Of a stretch of DNA of 33,608 nucleotides, positions 18,163-25,229 are shown piece by piece. The translations under genes and the position numbers were made by a program. The stretch's first letter is position 1; each line of letters opens with the position of its first letter. The notes under the pieces were generated by a model. That model did no database searches. It was given only the letters and a program-made list of their open reading frames with translations, and was not told where the DNA came from. The DNA comes from Stagnimonas sp. GTDB lineage: Bacteria; Pseudomonadota; Gammaproteobacteria; Nevskiales; Nevskiaceae. The stretch is from positions 1 to 33,608 of the forward strand of contig JAUYNO010000103.1 of assembly GCA_030696045.1 (NCBI GenBank), written 5' to 3'.

Positions 18163-18336
18163 GCACGCCTGACACCTTGTTGGGTCTGAGCAAGGGAGCG
18201 GGCTACTTGGGCTTCCCCCTGCTTTTCCGGACACATCCAATGGGTGTGATGATGTGTTCCGAAGTGGTTCGTCGCAACAAGAGTGCACGGAGCCGTCGAG
18301 GCTTTGCTGCTGCGGAAGCCCTGCCCGCACCGGGAT

Positions 18337-18774
18337 CTAGATCCGCGCCGACGTCGGCGCTCTTTTCCGTGGACGTCCTACAGCCCCCGCTGTCGCAGCC
18401 CGCACCAGACGCCGGAAGCTGGGGCATTCCAGATGGCTGGGCGCGGGGCAGGCGGCGGCGTGCAGCAGGCCGTCGCGCATGGCGCTGAGCTGGCGGATGC
18501 TGCGGTCCAGCTCCGCCGCCTTGGCCACCAGCATTGGCCGGTCGATGCTGGGCCGGCCGTCGGGCGCGAACATGCGGGCGATCTCGTCCAGCGAGAAGCC
18601 GGCGGCGCGGCCGAGTGCGATCAGGGCAAGCCGATCCAGCACGCCGGCATCGAACAGGCGACGCAGACCGCGCCGGCCGATGCTGGCGATCAGGCCCTTC
18701 TCTTCGTAGAAGCGCAGCGTCGAAGCCGGTAGGCCCGAGCGCTGCGCGACCTCCGCTATGTCCAGGTTCCGCAA
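18337..18774 (-). CDS. MerR family transcriptional regulator
   Basis: This 145-residue regulator begins with a winged-helix MerR domain (LDIAEVAQRSGLPASTLRFYEEKGLI, then GRRGLRRLFDAGVLDRLALIALGRAAGFSLDEIARMF). A long dimerisation helix (AKAAELDRSIRQLSAMRDGLLHAA) and a C-terminal cysteine pair (CPAPSHLEC) follow. The cysteines might bind a metal or sense redox state, but the spacing is not a known sensor signature. The TTG at 18774 gives the expected N-terminus LRNLDIAE and has GAGG 8 bases upstream. No ATG or GTG gives a sensible start. It is divergent from the methyltransferase gene, and the operator lies 5-11 bp upstream of its start, so autoregulation together with activation of the divergent genes is likely. 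Confidence 0.92.
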   Translation of the reverse strand: MRNLDIAEVAQRSGLPASTLRFYEEKGLIASIGRRGLRRLFDAGVLDRLALIALGRAAGFSLDEIARMFAPDGRPSIDRPMLVAKAAELDRSIRQLSAMRDGLLHAAACPAPSHLECPSFRRLVRAATAGAVGRPRKRAPTSARI

Positions 18775-18778
18775 GGGC

Positions 18779-18809
18779 TTGACCTCAAGTCGACTTGAAT
18801 TTGCATAGT
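18779..18809 (+). promoter_or_regulatory. MerR-type promoter with 19-bp spacer and internal operator
   Basis: A -35 box TTGACC (18779-18784) and a -10 box CATAGT (18804-18809) are separated by 19 bp. MerR-family activators need this over-long spacer because they untwist the DNA. Centred in the spacer is the perfect 14-bp palindrome TCAAGTCGACTTGA (18785-18798), a plausible regulator dimer site. It reads rightward into the methyltransferase gene and lies just upstream of the divergent regulator start. Confidence 0.85.
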
Positions 18810-18837
18810 GCGGATACCGCCTGTTCAGGGCAAGCCT

Positions 18838-19719
18838 ATGGAGACCCGCATGGAAGTCGCACGCGACACCGACGACGAGCAGTCCAGACTCTGGAATGGC
18901 CAGGCCGGACAGGCCTGGGTCGAGACGCAGGCGGTGCTCGATCAGTTGTTCCTGTCCTTCGAAAACCTGCTGGTCGACGCCGCTCTGGCGCGACCCCGAG
19001 GCCGGGTGCTCGACGTCGGCTGCGGCACCGGCAGCACCACGCTGGCGCTCGCGCGGCGGCTCGGCGCCCTGGTGCGCTGCACCGGTGTCGATATTTCGGA
19101 GCCGATGATCGCGGCGGCCCGCGCCCGCGCCGGGCGGGAAGGCTCGCCGGCGCAGTTCCTGCGCGCCAACGCCCAGACCCAGGCATTCGAGCCCGCGAGC
19201 TTCGACCTGATCGTTTCGCGCTTCGGCGTCATGTTCTTCGAGGATTCGGTGCGGGCCTTCGCGAACCTGCGAGCTGCTGCGAGCCCGGGTGCGGAGTTGC
19301 GCTGCATCGTCTGGCGCGGCCCGGCCGAAAATCCGTTCATGACCACGGCCGAGCGCGCTGCCGCGCCGCTGCTGCCGCCGATGCCCGCCCGCGCGCCGGA
19401 TGCACCGGGACAGTTCGCCTTCGCCGACTCGCAGCGGGTTCGCCGCATCCTGGAGGACAGCGGCTGGTCGGATATCGACATCCAGCCTCTGGACATCGCC
19501 TGCCGCCTGCCGGAGCAGGACCTGGTGCCCTACCTGAGCCGGCTCGGTCCGCTCGGCCGGGTTCTCCCTACCTTGGACCAGGCGACGCGCAGTCGGGTGA
19601 TCGAAACGGTGCGCGCCGCCTTTGAGCCCTATGTGCACGGCGCCGAGGTCCGCTTCGATGCCGCCTGCTGGCTGCTCGGCGCCCGGAACGTAAACCCGCT
19701 TACCGCTGCCCCTCGCTAG
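18838..19719 (+). CDS. Class I SAM-dependent methyltransferase
   Basis: This 293-residue cytosolic protein has the SAM-binding motif VLDVGCGTGSTTLALARRLG. An acidic post-I strand (CTGVDISEPMIAAARAR) and motif IV-like FDLIVSRFGVMFFED complete a UbiE/Methyltransf_11-type fold. The N-terminal segment RLWNGQAGQAWVETQAVLDQ and the C-terminal region lack features that fix a substrate. The ATG at 18838 was chosen because an earlier in-frame ATG at 18808 overlaps the -10 box. AGGG lies 7 bases before 18838. It is the first gene under the MerR-type promoter, and the SDR gene starts 36 bp after its stop. Small-molecule methylation as a response to the MerR signal is inferred. Confidence 0.9.
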   Translation: METRMEVARDTDDEQSRLWNGQAGQAWVETQAVLDQLFLSFENLLVDAALARPRGRVLDVGCGTGSTTLALARRLGALVRCTGVDISEPMIAAARARAGREGSPAQFLRANAQTQAFEPASFDLIVSRFGVMFFEDSVRAFANLRAAASPGAELRCIVWRGPAENPFMTTAERAAAPLLPPMPARAPDAPGQFAFADSQRVRRILEDSGWSDIDIQPLDIACRLPEQDLVPYLSRLGPLGRVLPTLDQATRSRVIETVRAAFEPYVHGAEVRFDAACWLLGARNVNPLTAAPR

Positions 19720-19755
19720 ACTGAACAGCAAACCGATCCAGTCCTAGGAGAGACC

Positions 19756-20613
19756 ATGAGCCTGCAAGGCAAAACCCTGTTCATCACCGGTGGCAGCCGT
19801 GGCATCGGCCTGGCCATCGCGCTGCGCGCCGCGCGCGACGGCGCCAACGTGGTGATCGCCGCCAAGACTGCCGAGCCGCATCCCAAGCTGGCCGGCACCA
19901 TCCACAGCGCGGTGGCGGAGATCGAGGCAGCCGGCGGCAAGGGCCTGGCGGTGCAGTGCGACATCCGCGAGGAGCAGCAGGTGATCGGCGCGGTGCAGCA
20001 GGCGGTGGAGCGCTTCGGCGGCATCGACATCCTGGTCAACAACGCCAGCGCCATCCAGCTCACCGGCACCCTGGCCACCGACATGAAGCGCTACGACCTG
20101 ATGAACGGGATCAATGCGCGCGGCACCTACCTGAGCGGCCGCGTGGTGCTGCCGCAGCTGCTGGCCTCGGCCAAGGCCGGGCGCAATCCGCACATCCTGA
20201 CGCTGTCGCCGCCGCTGGCGATGGAGCCGCGCTGGTTCGGGCCGAACGTGGCCTATGCCATCGCCAAGTACGGCATGAGCCTGTGCACCCTGGGCTGGGC
20301 CGAGGAGTTCAAGCGCGAGGGCATCGCCGCCAACAGCCTGTGGCCGCGCACCACCATCGCCACCGCCGCGATCCAGATGGTGGGCGGCGAGGGGATGATG
20401 AAGCAGAGCCGCACGCCGGAGATCATGGCCGACGCGGCGCAGGTCATCCTATGCAAGCCGGCCCGGGAGTTCACCGGGCGCTTCTGCATTGACGATCTGG
20501 TGCTGTACGAAGCCGGCCTGCGGGACTTCTCGAAGTACGCGGCGGTGCCGGGCACGACCCAGTTCCTGCCGGATTTCTTCCTGCCGAAGGATGTGCCGGA
20601 GTTGCCGGCCTGA
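19756..20613 (+). CDS. Short-chain dehydrogenase/reductase (HSDL2-like SDR)
   Basis: This is a 285-residue NAD(P)-dependent oxidoreductase. The cofactor motif is TGGSRGIG (11-18). The NNAS motif lies at 95-98, and the catalytic Y167-AIA-K171 pair is preceded by the serine in LTLSPPLAM. The sequence resembles the hydroxysteroid-dehydrogenase-like 2 branch (characteristic LSPPLAMEPRWF and NSLWPRTTIATAA). These proteins often act in lipid or acyl-CoA metabolism, but the substrate is not defined here. TAGGAGAG precedes the ATG. The 36-bp gap after the methyltransferase allows cotranscription from the MerR-type promoter; an independent promoter is not obvious. It is the last chromosomal protein gene before the tRNA. 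Confidence 0.94.
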   Translation: MSLQGKTLFITGGSRGIGLAIALRAARDGANVVIAAKTAEPHPKLAGTIHSAVAEIEAAGGKGLAVQCDIREEQQVIGAVQQAVERFGGIDILVNNASAIQLTGTLATDMKRYDLMNGINARGTYLSGRVVLPQLLASAKAGRNPHILTLSPPLAMEPRWFGPNVAYAIAKYGMSLCTLGWAEEFKREGIAANSLWPRTTIATAAIQMVGGEGMMKQSRTPEIMADAAQVILCKPAREFTGRFCIDDLVLYEAGLRDFSKYAAVPGTTQFLPDFFLPKDVPELPA

Positions 20614-21015
<402 letters not shown>

Positions 21016-21108
21016 ACGGGAGCTGATTGTAATGGTGCGGCGGATGGTGGGTCGTGATGCCCCAGCAAAAGCCCGCCGTCATTGGGTTGTATCGCCTATC
21101 ACCGCTCG

Positions 21109-21129
21109 GATACCGTCAAAGATACCGTC
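21109..21129. repeat. Direct repeat GATACCGTC x2
   Basis: Two exact copies of GATACCGTC (21109-21117 and 21121-21129) are separated by AAA, a period of 12 bp. They lie between tRNA-Pro and the AlpA-like gene, and the second copy runs into that gene's stop codon. The position at the element edge and beside an AlpA-like (excisionase-type) gene fits recombinase or Xis arm-binding sites. That role is inference. Confidence 0.6.
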
Positions 21130-21343
21130 AGGCGGCGGTTTGCAGCTGGGAAACCCAGTGCTGCAAGTCACTCAGGCGCCACCGCACGATTTTAGCCGAT
21201 AGCTTCACGGGTGCGGGGGCCTGATTGGATTCCACCATCTGCAACCAGGTCGTGCGGCCAAGGCCGACGATCAGCAGGGTGTCGTCCAGCGACAGTAGCC
21301 GGTTCACGCTGGCGTGCAGGACGATCTCAGTTTTCTCGCTCAC
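21128..21343 (-). CDS. AlpA-like/excisionase-type small DNA-binding protein
   Basis: This 71-residue protein starts at GTG with a GGAGGG site upstream. It has the AlpA/HTH_17 layout: RLLSLDDTLLIVGLGRTTWLQMV forms the helix-turn-helix, and KIVRWRLSDLQHWVSQLQ is the wing and final helix in which the RW...DL.W pattern is typical. Such proteins regulate integrase genes or serve as excisionases in prophages and satellites. It is the last gene of the leftward operon and lies 112 bp from tRNA-Pro, with GATACCGTC repeats at its 3' end. That position fits a role in excision, but no integrase is found in the window. Confidence 0.8.
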   Translation of the reverse strand: MSEKTEIVLHASVNRLLSLDDTLLIVGLGRTTWLQMVESNQAPAPVKLSAKIVRWRLSDLQHWVSQLQTAA

Positions 21344-21346
21344 GTC

Positions 21347-22396
21347 TCAGCCCTCCTTCGGCGCTGCCGGGGCGTGCGGAACTTGATTCCAGAGCAGGTG
21401 GATGATCTTGTCAGCCGTCTTGCTGGCCCATTCCTCACTGATCGGCATGTCGCTCAGGTTGTCGGCGATGTTTGCGAGCATCTCGATTGCTTCCTCCGGC
21501 ACCTCTCGGCTGGTGGCGGGCGGAGGGGCGAGGTAGAGCGGTTCGGCGGGGCCACACTTCGGGCAGCCGCTGGGCTCCCCGCTATACCGCCAGTGTCCTT
21601 GCCCATCATGCTTGTATCGGTACGCCACCGGCTCCGCCTGCGCGCTGGCTGGCTGCTGGGTGGCTTCCTTCAGAACAAGCTCCAGTCGATGCATAAACCA
21701 CGCGGACCTATAGGGGTCGGCGTCATCGTATTCGTAGATGAACCGATGCAATTCGGTCGCCAATAGAGAATCCGGTTCGGCACCGTGGCCGCCTTCGGCA
21801 ATGCGCTTGTTGATGAAATCGGAGTTGTGGACACGCAGGGCGCATTCGCTCCAAAACGGCAGGCTGTTAGCGGGAGCTTCCTGCCCCTGCGCCGACACGC
21901 TGGCGCTGGCTGACTGCTGCACTCCGACGCTGGCGGCGTGGCGCTTGGCGGTGAGCCAGCCTTGCCACACATTGCACCAAGTGCCACCGTATTCGCCGAG
22001 CATCTTCGACCAGAACCAAGCGGAATCTGGGTAGCGTTTCTCAAACGCCGCGCGCTCCTTCGCCTCATCCAACTCCGCAGGCTGGGCGGCGTGGGCGCAA
22101 CCGTCGCGCGGTTCGATTGACATGCAGACCCAGCCATCGGCGAGGCCGTAGATGGGGCCGCGAAGGATGTGGGTGACGTAGACGTAGAGCGGTCCGCCGA
22201 TGAACTCCAAAGCCGCGCCGTCGCGCATCTGCTGGCCGGTGTGCCGCGTCTTTCGCAGCGCCAGGGTGTCGCCGACGCGGAAGCCTCGATCATCTAAGCG
22301 AATCTCGAACTTCTTGGCTCCGCTGACGACCGCCTCAAACACCTCGGGATCGGTCTTCAGTTCATGCTCGCGCGTCATCTGTTCGTTGTTGTTCAT
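21347..22396 (-). CDS. DUF3850 (PUA/ASCH-like) phage protein with Ea22-like C-terminal part
   Basis: This is a 349-residue protein in two parts. Residues about 8-98 are a DUF3850 domain (EHELKTDPEVFEAVVSGAKKFEIRLDDRGFRVGD, then YVTHILRGPIYGLADGWVCMSIEP), a small PUA/ASCH-related beta-barrel associated with RNA or modified-nucleic-acid binding. The remainder is loosely built: a tryptophan-rich segment (DSAWFWSKMLGEYGGTWCNVWQGWL), then a phage-type module with EPVAYRY...CPKC...EPLYLAPP, as seen in Ea22-like accessory proteins, and a helical tail. The ATG overlaps the stop of the J-domain gene (ATGA). The function is unknown. The domain may read nucleic acid while the C-terminus mediates other contacts. 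Confidence 0.82.
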   Translation of the reverse strand: MNNNEQMTREHELKTDPEVFEAVVSGAKKFEIRLDDRGFRVGDTLALRKTRHTGQQMRDGAALEFIGGPLYVYVTHILRGPIYGLADGWVCMSIEPRDGCAHAAQPAELDEAKERAAFEKRYPDSAWFWSKMLGEYGGTWCNVWQGWLTAKRHAASVGVQQSASASVSAQGQEAPANSLPFWSECALRVHNSDFINKRIAEGGHGAEPDSLLATELHRFIYEYDDADPYRSAWFMHRLELVLKEATQQPASAQAEPVAYRYKHDGQGHWRYSGEPSGCPKCGPAEPLYLAPPPATSREVPEEAIEMLANIADNLSDMPISEEWASKTADKIIHLLWNQVPHAPAAPKEG

Positions 22397-23040
22397 GCTC
22401 TGAACTCCGTCTGCGCCTGCTCCCAGGCCTTCTGCACCCGGTCGAACTCGACAGCGCTGCCGCCATTGCGATCCGGATGCGCGTCGCTGCGCCGGCGCCG
22501 GTAGATCGCCTCGACATCGGCCAGTGAAGTCGCGTCGTGCGCGTTCAGCACCGAGCGCCAGTGCTCGCCGGCAGCCGTGGGCGCGGGCAGGGCGGTGAAG
22601 CCGGTGAAGGCGCGGTCAAGGATCTCGGCGCCGCCGTGGCGCTCGATGGCGCGCATTGCATCCAGCGTGGCCGCGATGGCTGCCAGGTTGTCGGCGATGC
22701 GGTCGTACCGGTCCACGGCGATGCAGCGTTGGCCGCCCTTGGCGTCCCAGTAGACCGCCGCGCCCGGATCGTTCGGAGCCCGCTGACCGGAGCGCGGCAG
22801 GCCATCGTTGCGCAGCTGCAGGTCGGTCGAAATGATGACCTTGTGCTGGCGGATTCCCATGCGTTCCAGTTCGTCCAGCACCCGACGGGTAGCCTGGTCG
22901 ATGGTGAGGTCTGCGCGCGTGCGCCAGTTGCCGTGAATTGATCGCTCGCTCTTGCCAAACTTGGCGCGCGTGCGATTCGTGCAGCGCTTCCAGCCCGCTG
23001 GCCAGCAGAGCGGATAGGCGGTTTTTGGGTCTTGGATCAA
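22393..23040 (-). CDS. Phage J-domain (DnaJ-like) protein
   Basis: This is a 215-residue protein starting at TTG with an AGGAAAGG site upstream. The TTG overlaps the previous gene's stop as TTGA. A longer upstream extension in this frame is a shadow of other genes. The C-terminus is a compact J-domain with the HPD tripeptide at 188-190 (DVEAIYRRRRSDAHPDRNGG, then VEFDRVQKAWEQAQ), which in other proteins stimulates Hsp70 ATPase. The N-terminal part (MIQDPKTAYPL, later AAVYWDAKGGQRCIAVDRYDRIADNLAAIAATLDAMR) is the phage-type domain common upstream of such J-domains, with no known function. No zinc-finger or substrate-binding region typical of DnaJ is present in this protein. Confidence 0.85.
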   Translation of the reverse strand: MIQDPKTAYPLCWPAGWKRCTNRTRAKFGKSERSIHGNWRTRADLTIDQATRRVLDELERMGIRQHKVIISTDLQLRNDGLPRSGQRAPNDPGAAVYWDAKGGQRCIAVDRYDRIADNLAAIAATLDAMRAIERHGGAEILDRAFTGFTALPAPTAAGEHWRSVLNAHDATSLADVEAIYRRRRSDAHPDRNGGSAVEFDRVQKAWEQAQTEFRA

Positions 23041-23246
23041 GCAGCTTTCCTTTCCTGCCGCAGCAGAATCGAGTCGTAGTTTTCGAGGTCGCTCTCGATG
23101 GCTTCGAGGCGCAGGAGGTGAGGGCGCAGCTCGCACAGCGCGTCGGGCTGTTTGGCGGCCGGCAGCAGGGCGACGGTGGCGCGCATGCCCTGCCGGGCCC
23201 GGGCGAGGCTGGTGAGCTTTCCTTGCAGGTCGTGGACGCGGCTCAT
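23037..23246 (-). CDS. Small helical phage protein, unknown function
   Basis: This is a 69-residue protein starting at ATG 23246 (MSRVHDLQGKLTSLARAR), with ATGA overlap with the upstream gene and TTGA overlap with the downstream one. The double coupling supports translation of this frame. It is highly helical, with Leu-rich and charged spacing (CELRPHLLRLEAIESDLENYDSILLRQE), and probably forms a coiled coil. There is no signal or membrane segment. No family is recognised. A longer upstream extension of the frame would overlap the Gp37/Gp68 gene and is rejected. Confidence 0.75.
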   Translation of the reverse strand: MSRVHDLQGKLTSLARARQGMRATVALLPAAKQPDALCELRPHLLRLEAIESDLENYDSILLRQERKAA

Positions 23247-24235
23247 GGATTCGGAAACTCGTTCCACTCGCGGCCGTCGAGTTGGCGGCCGGCAGCCTCT
23301 TTGCCGACTGGAGCGACGGCGTAGAGGCCGAGGTGCTCTTCGGGGAAGTAGCCGTCGGGGACGTCGAGGCGGCCGCTCTGGTCGAGCACCATCCAGCCGC
23401 GCTTGGGTGCCACCGGAACCGACGGCAAATGCGGATGCGCTGGCCACTCGGGATGCGGTAGCCAGTGACCCCACTGCTTGAAGTGGAACGGCGTGCCGGC
23501 TTTGATGCAGGCGGCGCGAATGTCGCGTGCCCAGTCCGGGTGCATTGGCCGTGCCTGCCGGCCGCTCTCGCCGCCGACGATGACCCAGCCGAGGTCGAAG
23601 TATTGGCGCACTCCGCGACCACTACAGCGCTCACAGGTCGCGAGGCCGGTATCGCTGAAGTAGTGGCCGCTGGTTTCGCCGCTGCCTTCACAGTCCGGGC
23701 ATTCCATCGGGTCGATCCAGCCCAGCAGAGGCTCGAAACTGCCGAAGTGCAGCTTGGCCGGCAGCGCCAGCAGCTTATCGGCGTCGCGATTCCACTCCTC
23801 CTGGTTCACGAAGCTGGCGCCCATCCAGACGTTCGCGGGGAATCCCTCGCGCATCCAACGCTCCGGGACCATGCGGCTGGCATTGCCGATGCGCTTGGTC
23901 AGCAGCTGCCAGCGCAGCCAGGGCGTGGCCTCGATCAGTGCCCACAGCCGCTCGCGCACGCCGGCCGGCCAGTTCTTGTCGAAGACGTCGGCCATGCTCG
24001 CGCAGAAGACGAGCGCCGGCACGCCGACCTTCTCTGCGGCCTTGTTCCAGTCGACCGGCTTTCCCCAGTGATCGTCGCCGAACTCGCGGCGGACAGCGTC
24101 GGGGCCCCATGCGGTGCCGAAGCGGCGGGCGATGCCCTCCGCGTAGCAGTGCTGGCAGCCGGGCGACACCTTGTCGCAGCCCCATACCGGGTTGAAGGTG
24201 TGGTTGGTCCAGCTGATCTCGGTGTTGGCGGTCAT
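23243..24235 (-). CDS. Phage Gp37/Gp68 family (DUF5131) three-cysteine protein
   Basis: This 330-residue protein is of the Gp37/Gp68 family (PF07505). The N-terminus has the family signature SWTNHTFNPVWGC...VSPGCQHCYAEGIARR, with C20, C27 and C30 as a CX6CX2C cluster that resembles a radical-SAM or Fe-S motif. Later blocks include VFCASMADVFDKNWP, LLTKRIGN and VIVGGESGRQARPM. An unusual inserted zinc-finger-like pair, CPDCEGSG (179-186) and CERCSGRG (201-208), matches the CxxCxGxG repeats of DnaJ zinc fingers. No catalytic activity is established for the family. ATG 24235 overlaps the ASCH gene's stop (ATGA). The family often accompanies mobile elements. Confidence 0.9.
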   Translation of the reverse strand: MTANTEISWTNHTFNPVWGCDKVSPGCQHCYAEGIARRFGTAWGPDAVRREFGDDHWGKPVDWNKAAEKVGVPALVFCASMADVFDKNWPAGVRERLWALIEATPWLRWQLLTKRIGNASRMVPERWMREGFPANVWMGASFVNQEEWNRDADKLLALPAKLHFGSFEPLLGWIDPMECPDCEGSGETSGHYFSDTGLATCERCSGRGVRQYFDLGWVIVGGESGRQARPMHPDWARDIRAACIKAGTPFHFKQWGHWLPHPEWPAHPHLPSVPVAPKRGWMVLDQSGRLDVPDGYFPEEHLGLYAVAPVGKEAAGRQLDGREWNEFPNP

Positions 24236-24879
24236 GCTGCGCGCCCCCCGGTCACCTGGTCCACGTTCTCGCGGATGGCCTCGAAGCCAATCACCCACAC
24301 CCAGGGGTTTGCAGCCCAGCTGTCCGGACCATTGATCTGCCCCCAGAGGTGCCGGTACCAATCGACGTGGCACATCGCGCCGCGCTCGTAGTACTCCGGC
24401 ATGCCTGAGCGCTCGTGATCGCCCTCGGCCTTCGCGTCGGCCGGGCTGATCTCCTGCAACCGCTCGACCCGCACGTCGGTGATGCGCAGGGTCAGGCGGG
24501 AGGCCCAGCGGGGCATGTGGATGGAGGGCTTCGGCTTGGTCCAGTCGCCGAAGTAAGGATTCCCGTCCGCCCAGTACCAGATCGGGCAGCGCACTGGCCA
24601 CTCGCTCGGCTTCAGGTTGCGGCATCCCCAAGGACCGCTGAACGCCTCCCGCACGATCAGCAGGTCGCCGGGCTTGCCGTAGGGGCAGGGCGGCGCTGAG
24701 CAATCTTGCCAGCCGTCTTGCGTGCAGAACTGGAACTGCTGGCGCTCAGGGTCGTAGCTGCGCTCCAGGCTGTGCGCCGGTCCCCAGTTCTCACGTAGGA
24801 CGCGCCGCGTCTGCGTCTTCCAGCCAGCGAGCAGGGCCTGAACCATCGGACCGCTGAAAAGAATCGGACGTGCTTTCAT
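24232..24879 (-). CDS. ASCH/PUA-like phage protein
   Basis: This is a 215-residue protein of a phage family with an ASCH-like fold. It has an N-terminal RPILFSGPMVQALLAGWKTQTRRVL, then CPYGKPGDLLIVREAFS and PSIHMPRWASRLTLRITDVRVERLQEISPADAKAEG. The GxKTqTRR and PGD..lVRE blocks are the usual nucleic-acid-facing parts of ASCH proteins, which belong to the PUA superfamily and bind RNA or modified bases. Some relatives hydrolyse modified nucleosides, so both binding and catalysis are possible. TGATG coupling (1-base overlap) joins it to the zinc-ribbon gene upstream, and ATGA overlap joins it to the Gp37/Gp68 gene. Confidence 0.85.
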   Translation of the reverse strand: MKARPILFSGPMVQALLAGWKTQTRRVLRENWGPAHSLERSYDPERQQFQFCTQDGWQDCSAPPCPYGKPGDLLIVREAFSGPWGCRNLKPSEWPVRCPIWYWADGNPYFGDWTKPKPSIHMPRWASRLTLRITDVRVERLQEISPADAKAEGDHERSGMPEYYERGAMCHVDWYRHLWGQINGPDSWAANPWVWVIGFEAIRENVDQVTGGRAA

Positions 24880-25229
24880 CAGTCGGCCCCTCGTGCGTGC
24901 ATCGTGGCGAAGTCGAGTAGCGCGCGATCAGCGATGGCTTGCTCATGGCGCAGAATGGCCTTGTAGATGCCGTTCTGCTGGAGTGCAGTCAGCCGGATGA
25001 CCTTCTCGCAGAGCGGCAGGACGCCGACCAGGAACTGATTGGCGTCGGTGCCAGGGACTGCGCGCAACGTCCGGGCAGCGCGGTGGTTGAATCCCTCGAC
25101 GTCGAGCTTCGGCGTTTCAATCAGCGGCTTGCTCTCGTAGCGGACGCGCGACATGCACTCAGGGCAGCGGCCACCGTCGCGGACCCGCGTGCTGGGGCCG
25201 GTCCAGCCGCACTCGCAGATGGCGCTCAT
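24879..25229 (-). CDS. Small zinc-ribbon phage protein
   Basis: This is a 116-residue protein with an N-terminal zinc-ribbon pattern: CECGWTG followed by GRCPECMSRVRY. A helical domain follows (FNHRAARTLRAV, CEKVIRLTALQQNGIYKAILRHEQAIADRALLDFATM). The four-cysteine ribbon suggests binding to nucleic acid or protein. It is coupled to the helicase-methyltransferase fusion upstream by ATGA overlap and to the ASCH gene by a 1-base overlap. No family name is recognised, and function cannot be assigned. Confidence 0.78.
   Translation of the reverse strand: MSAICECGWTGPSTRVRDGGRCPECMSRVRYESKPLIETPKLDVEGFNHRAARTLRAVPGTDANQFLVGVLPLCEKVIRLTALQQNGIYKAILRHEQAIADRALLDFATMHARGAD

Noticed and set aside
18775..19731. 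Upstream extension of the MerR-family frame to 19731.
   Set aside because: It lies antisense to the methyltransferase gene and crosses the 19-bp-spacer promoter. The TTG at 18774 fits the known N-terminus of the family.
21109..21129. Two GATACCGTC copies as a possible CRISPR remnant.
   Set aside because: There are only two 9-bp copies with a 3-bp separation, and no cas genes or spacer pattern. Recombinase or Xis sites are more likely.
23041..23691. Upstream extension of the J-domain frame to 23691.
   Set aside because: The added sequence is a shadow of the Gp37/Gp68 and small helical genes. A TTG at 23040 with a good ribosome site gives the phage-type N-terminus MIQDPKTAYPL.
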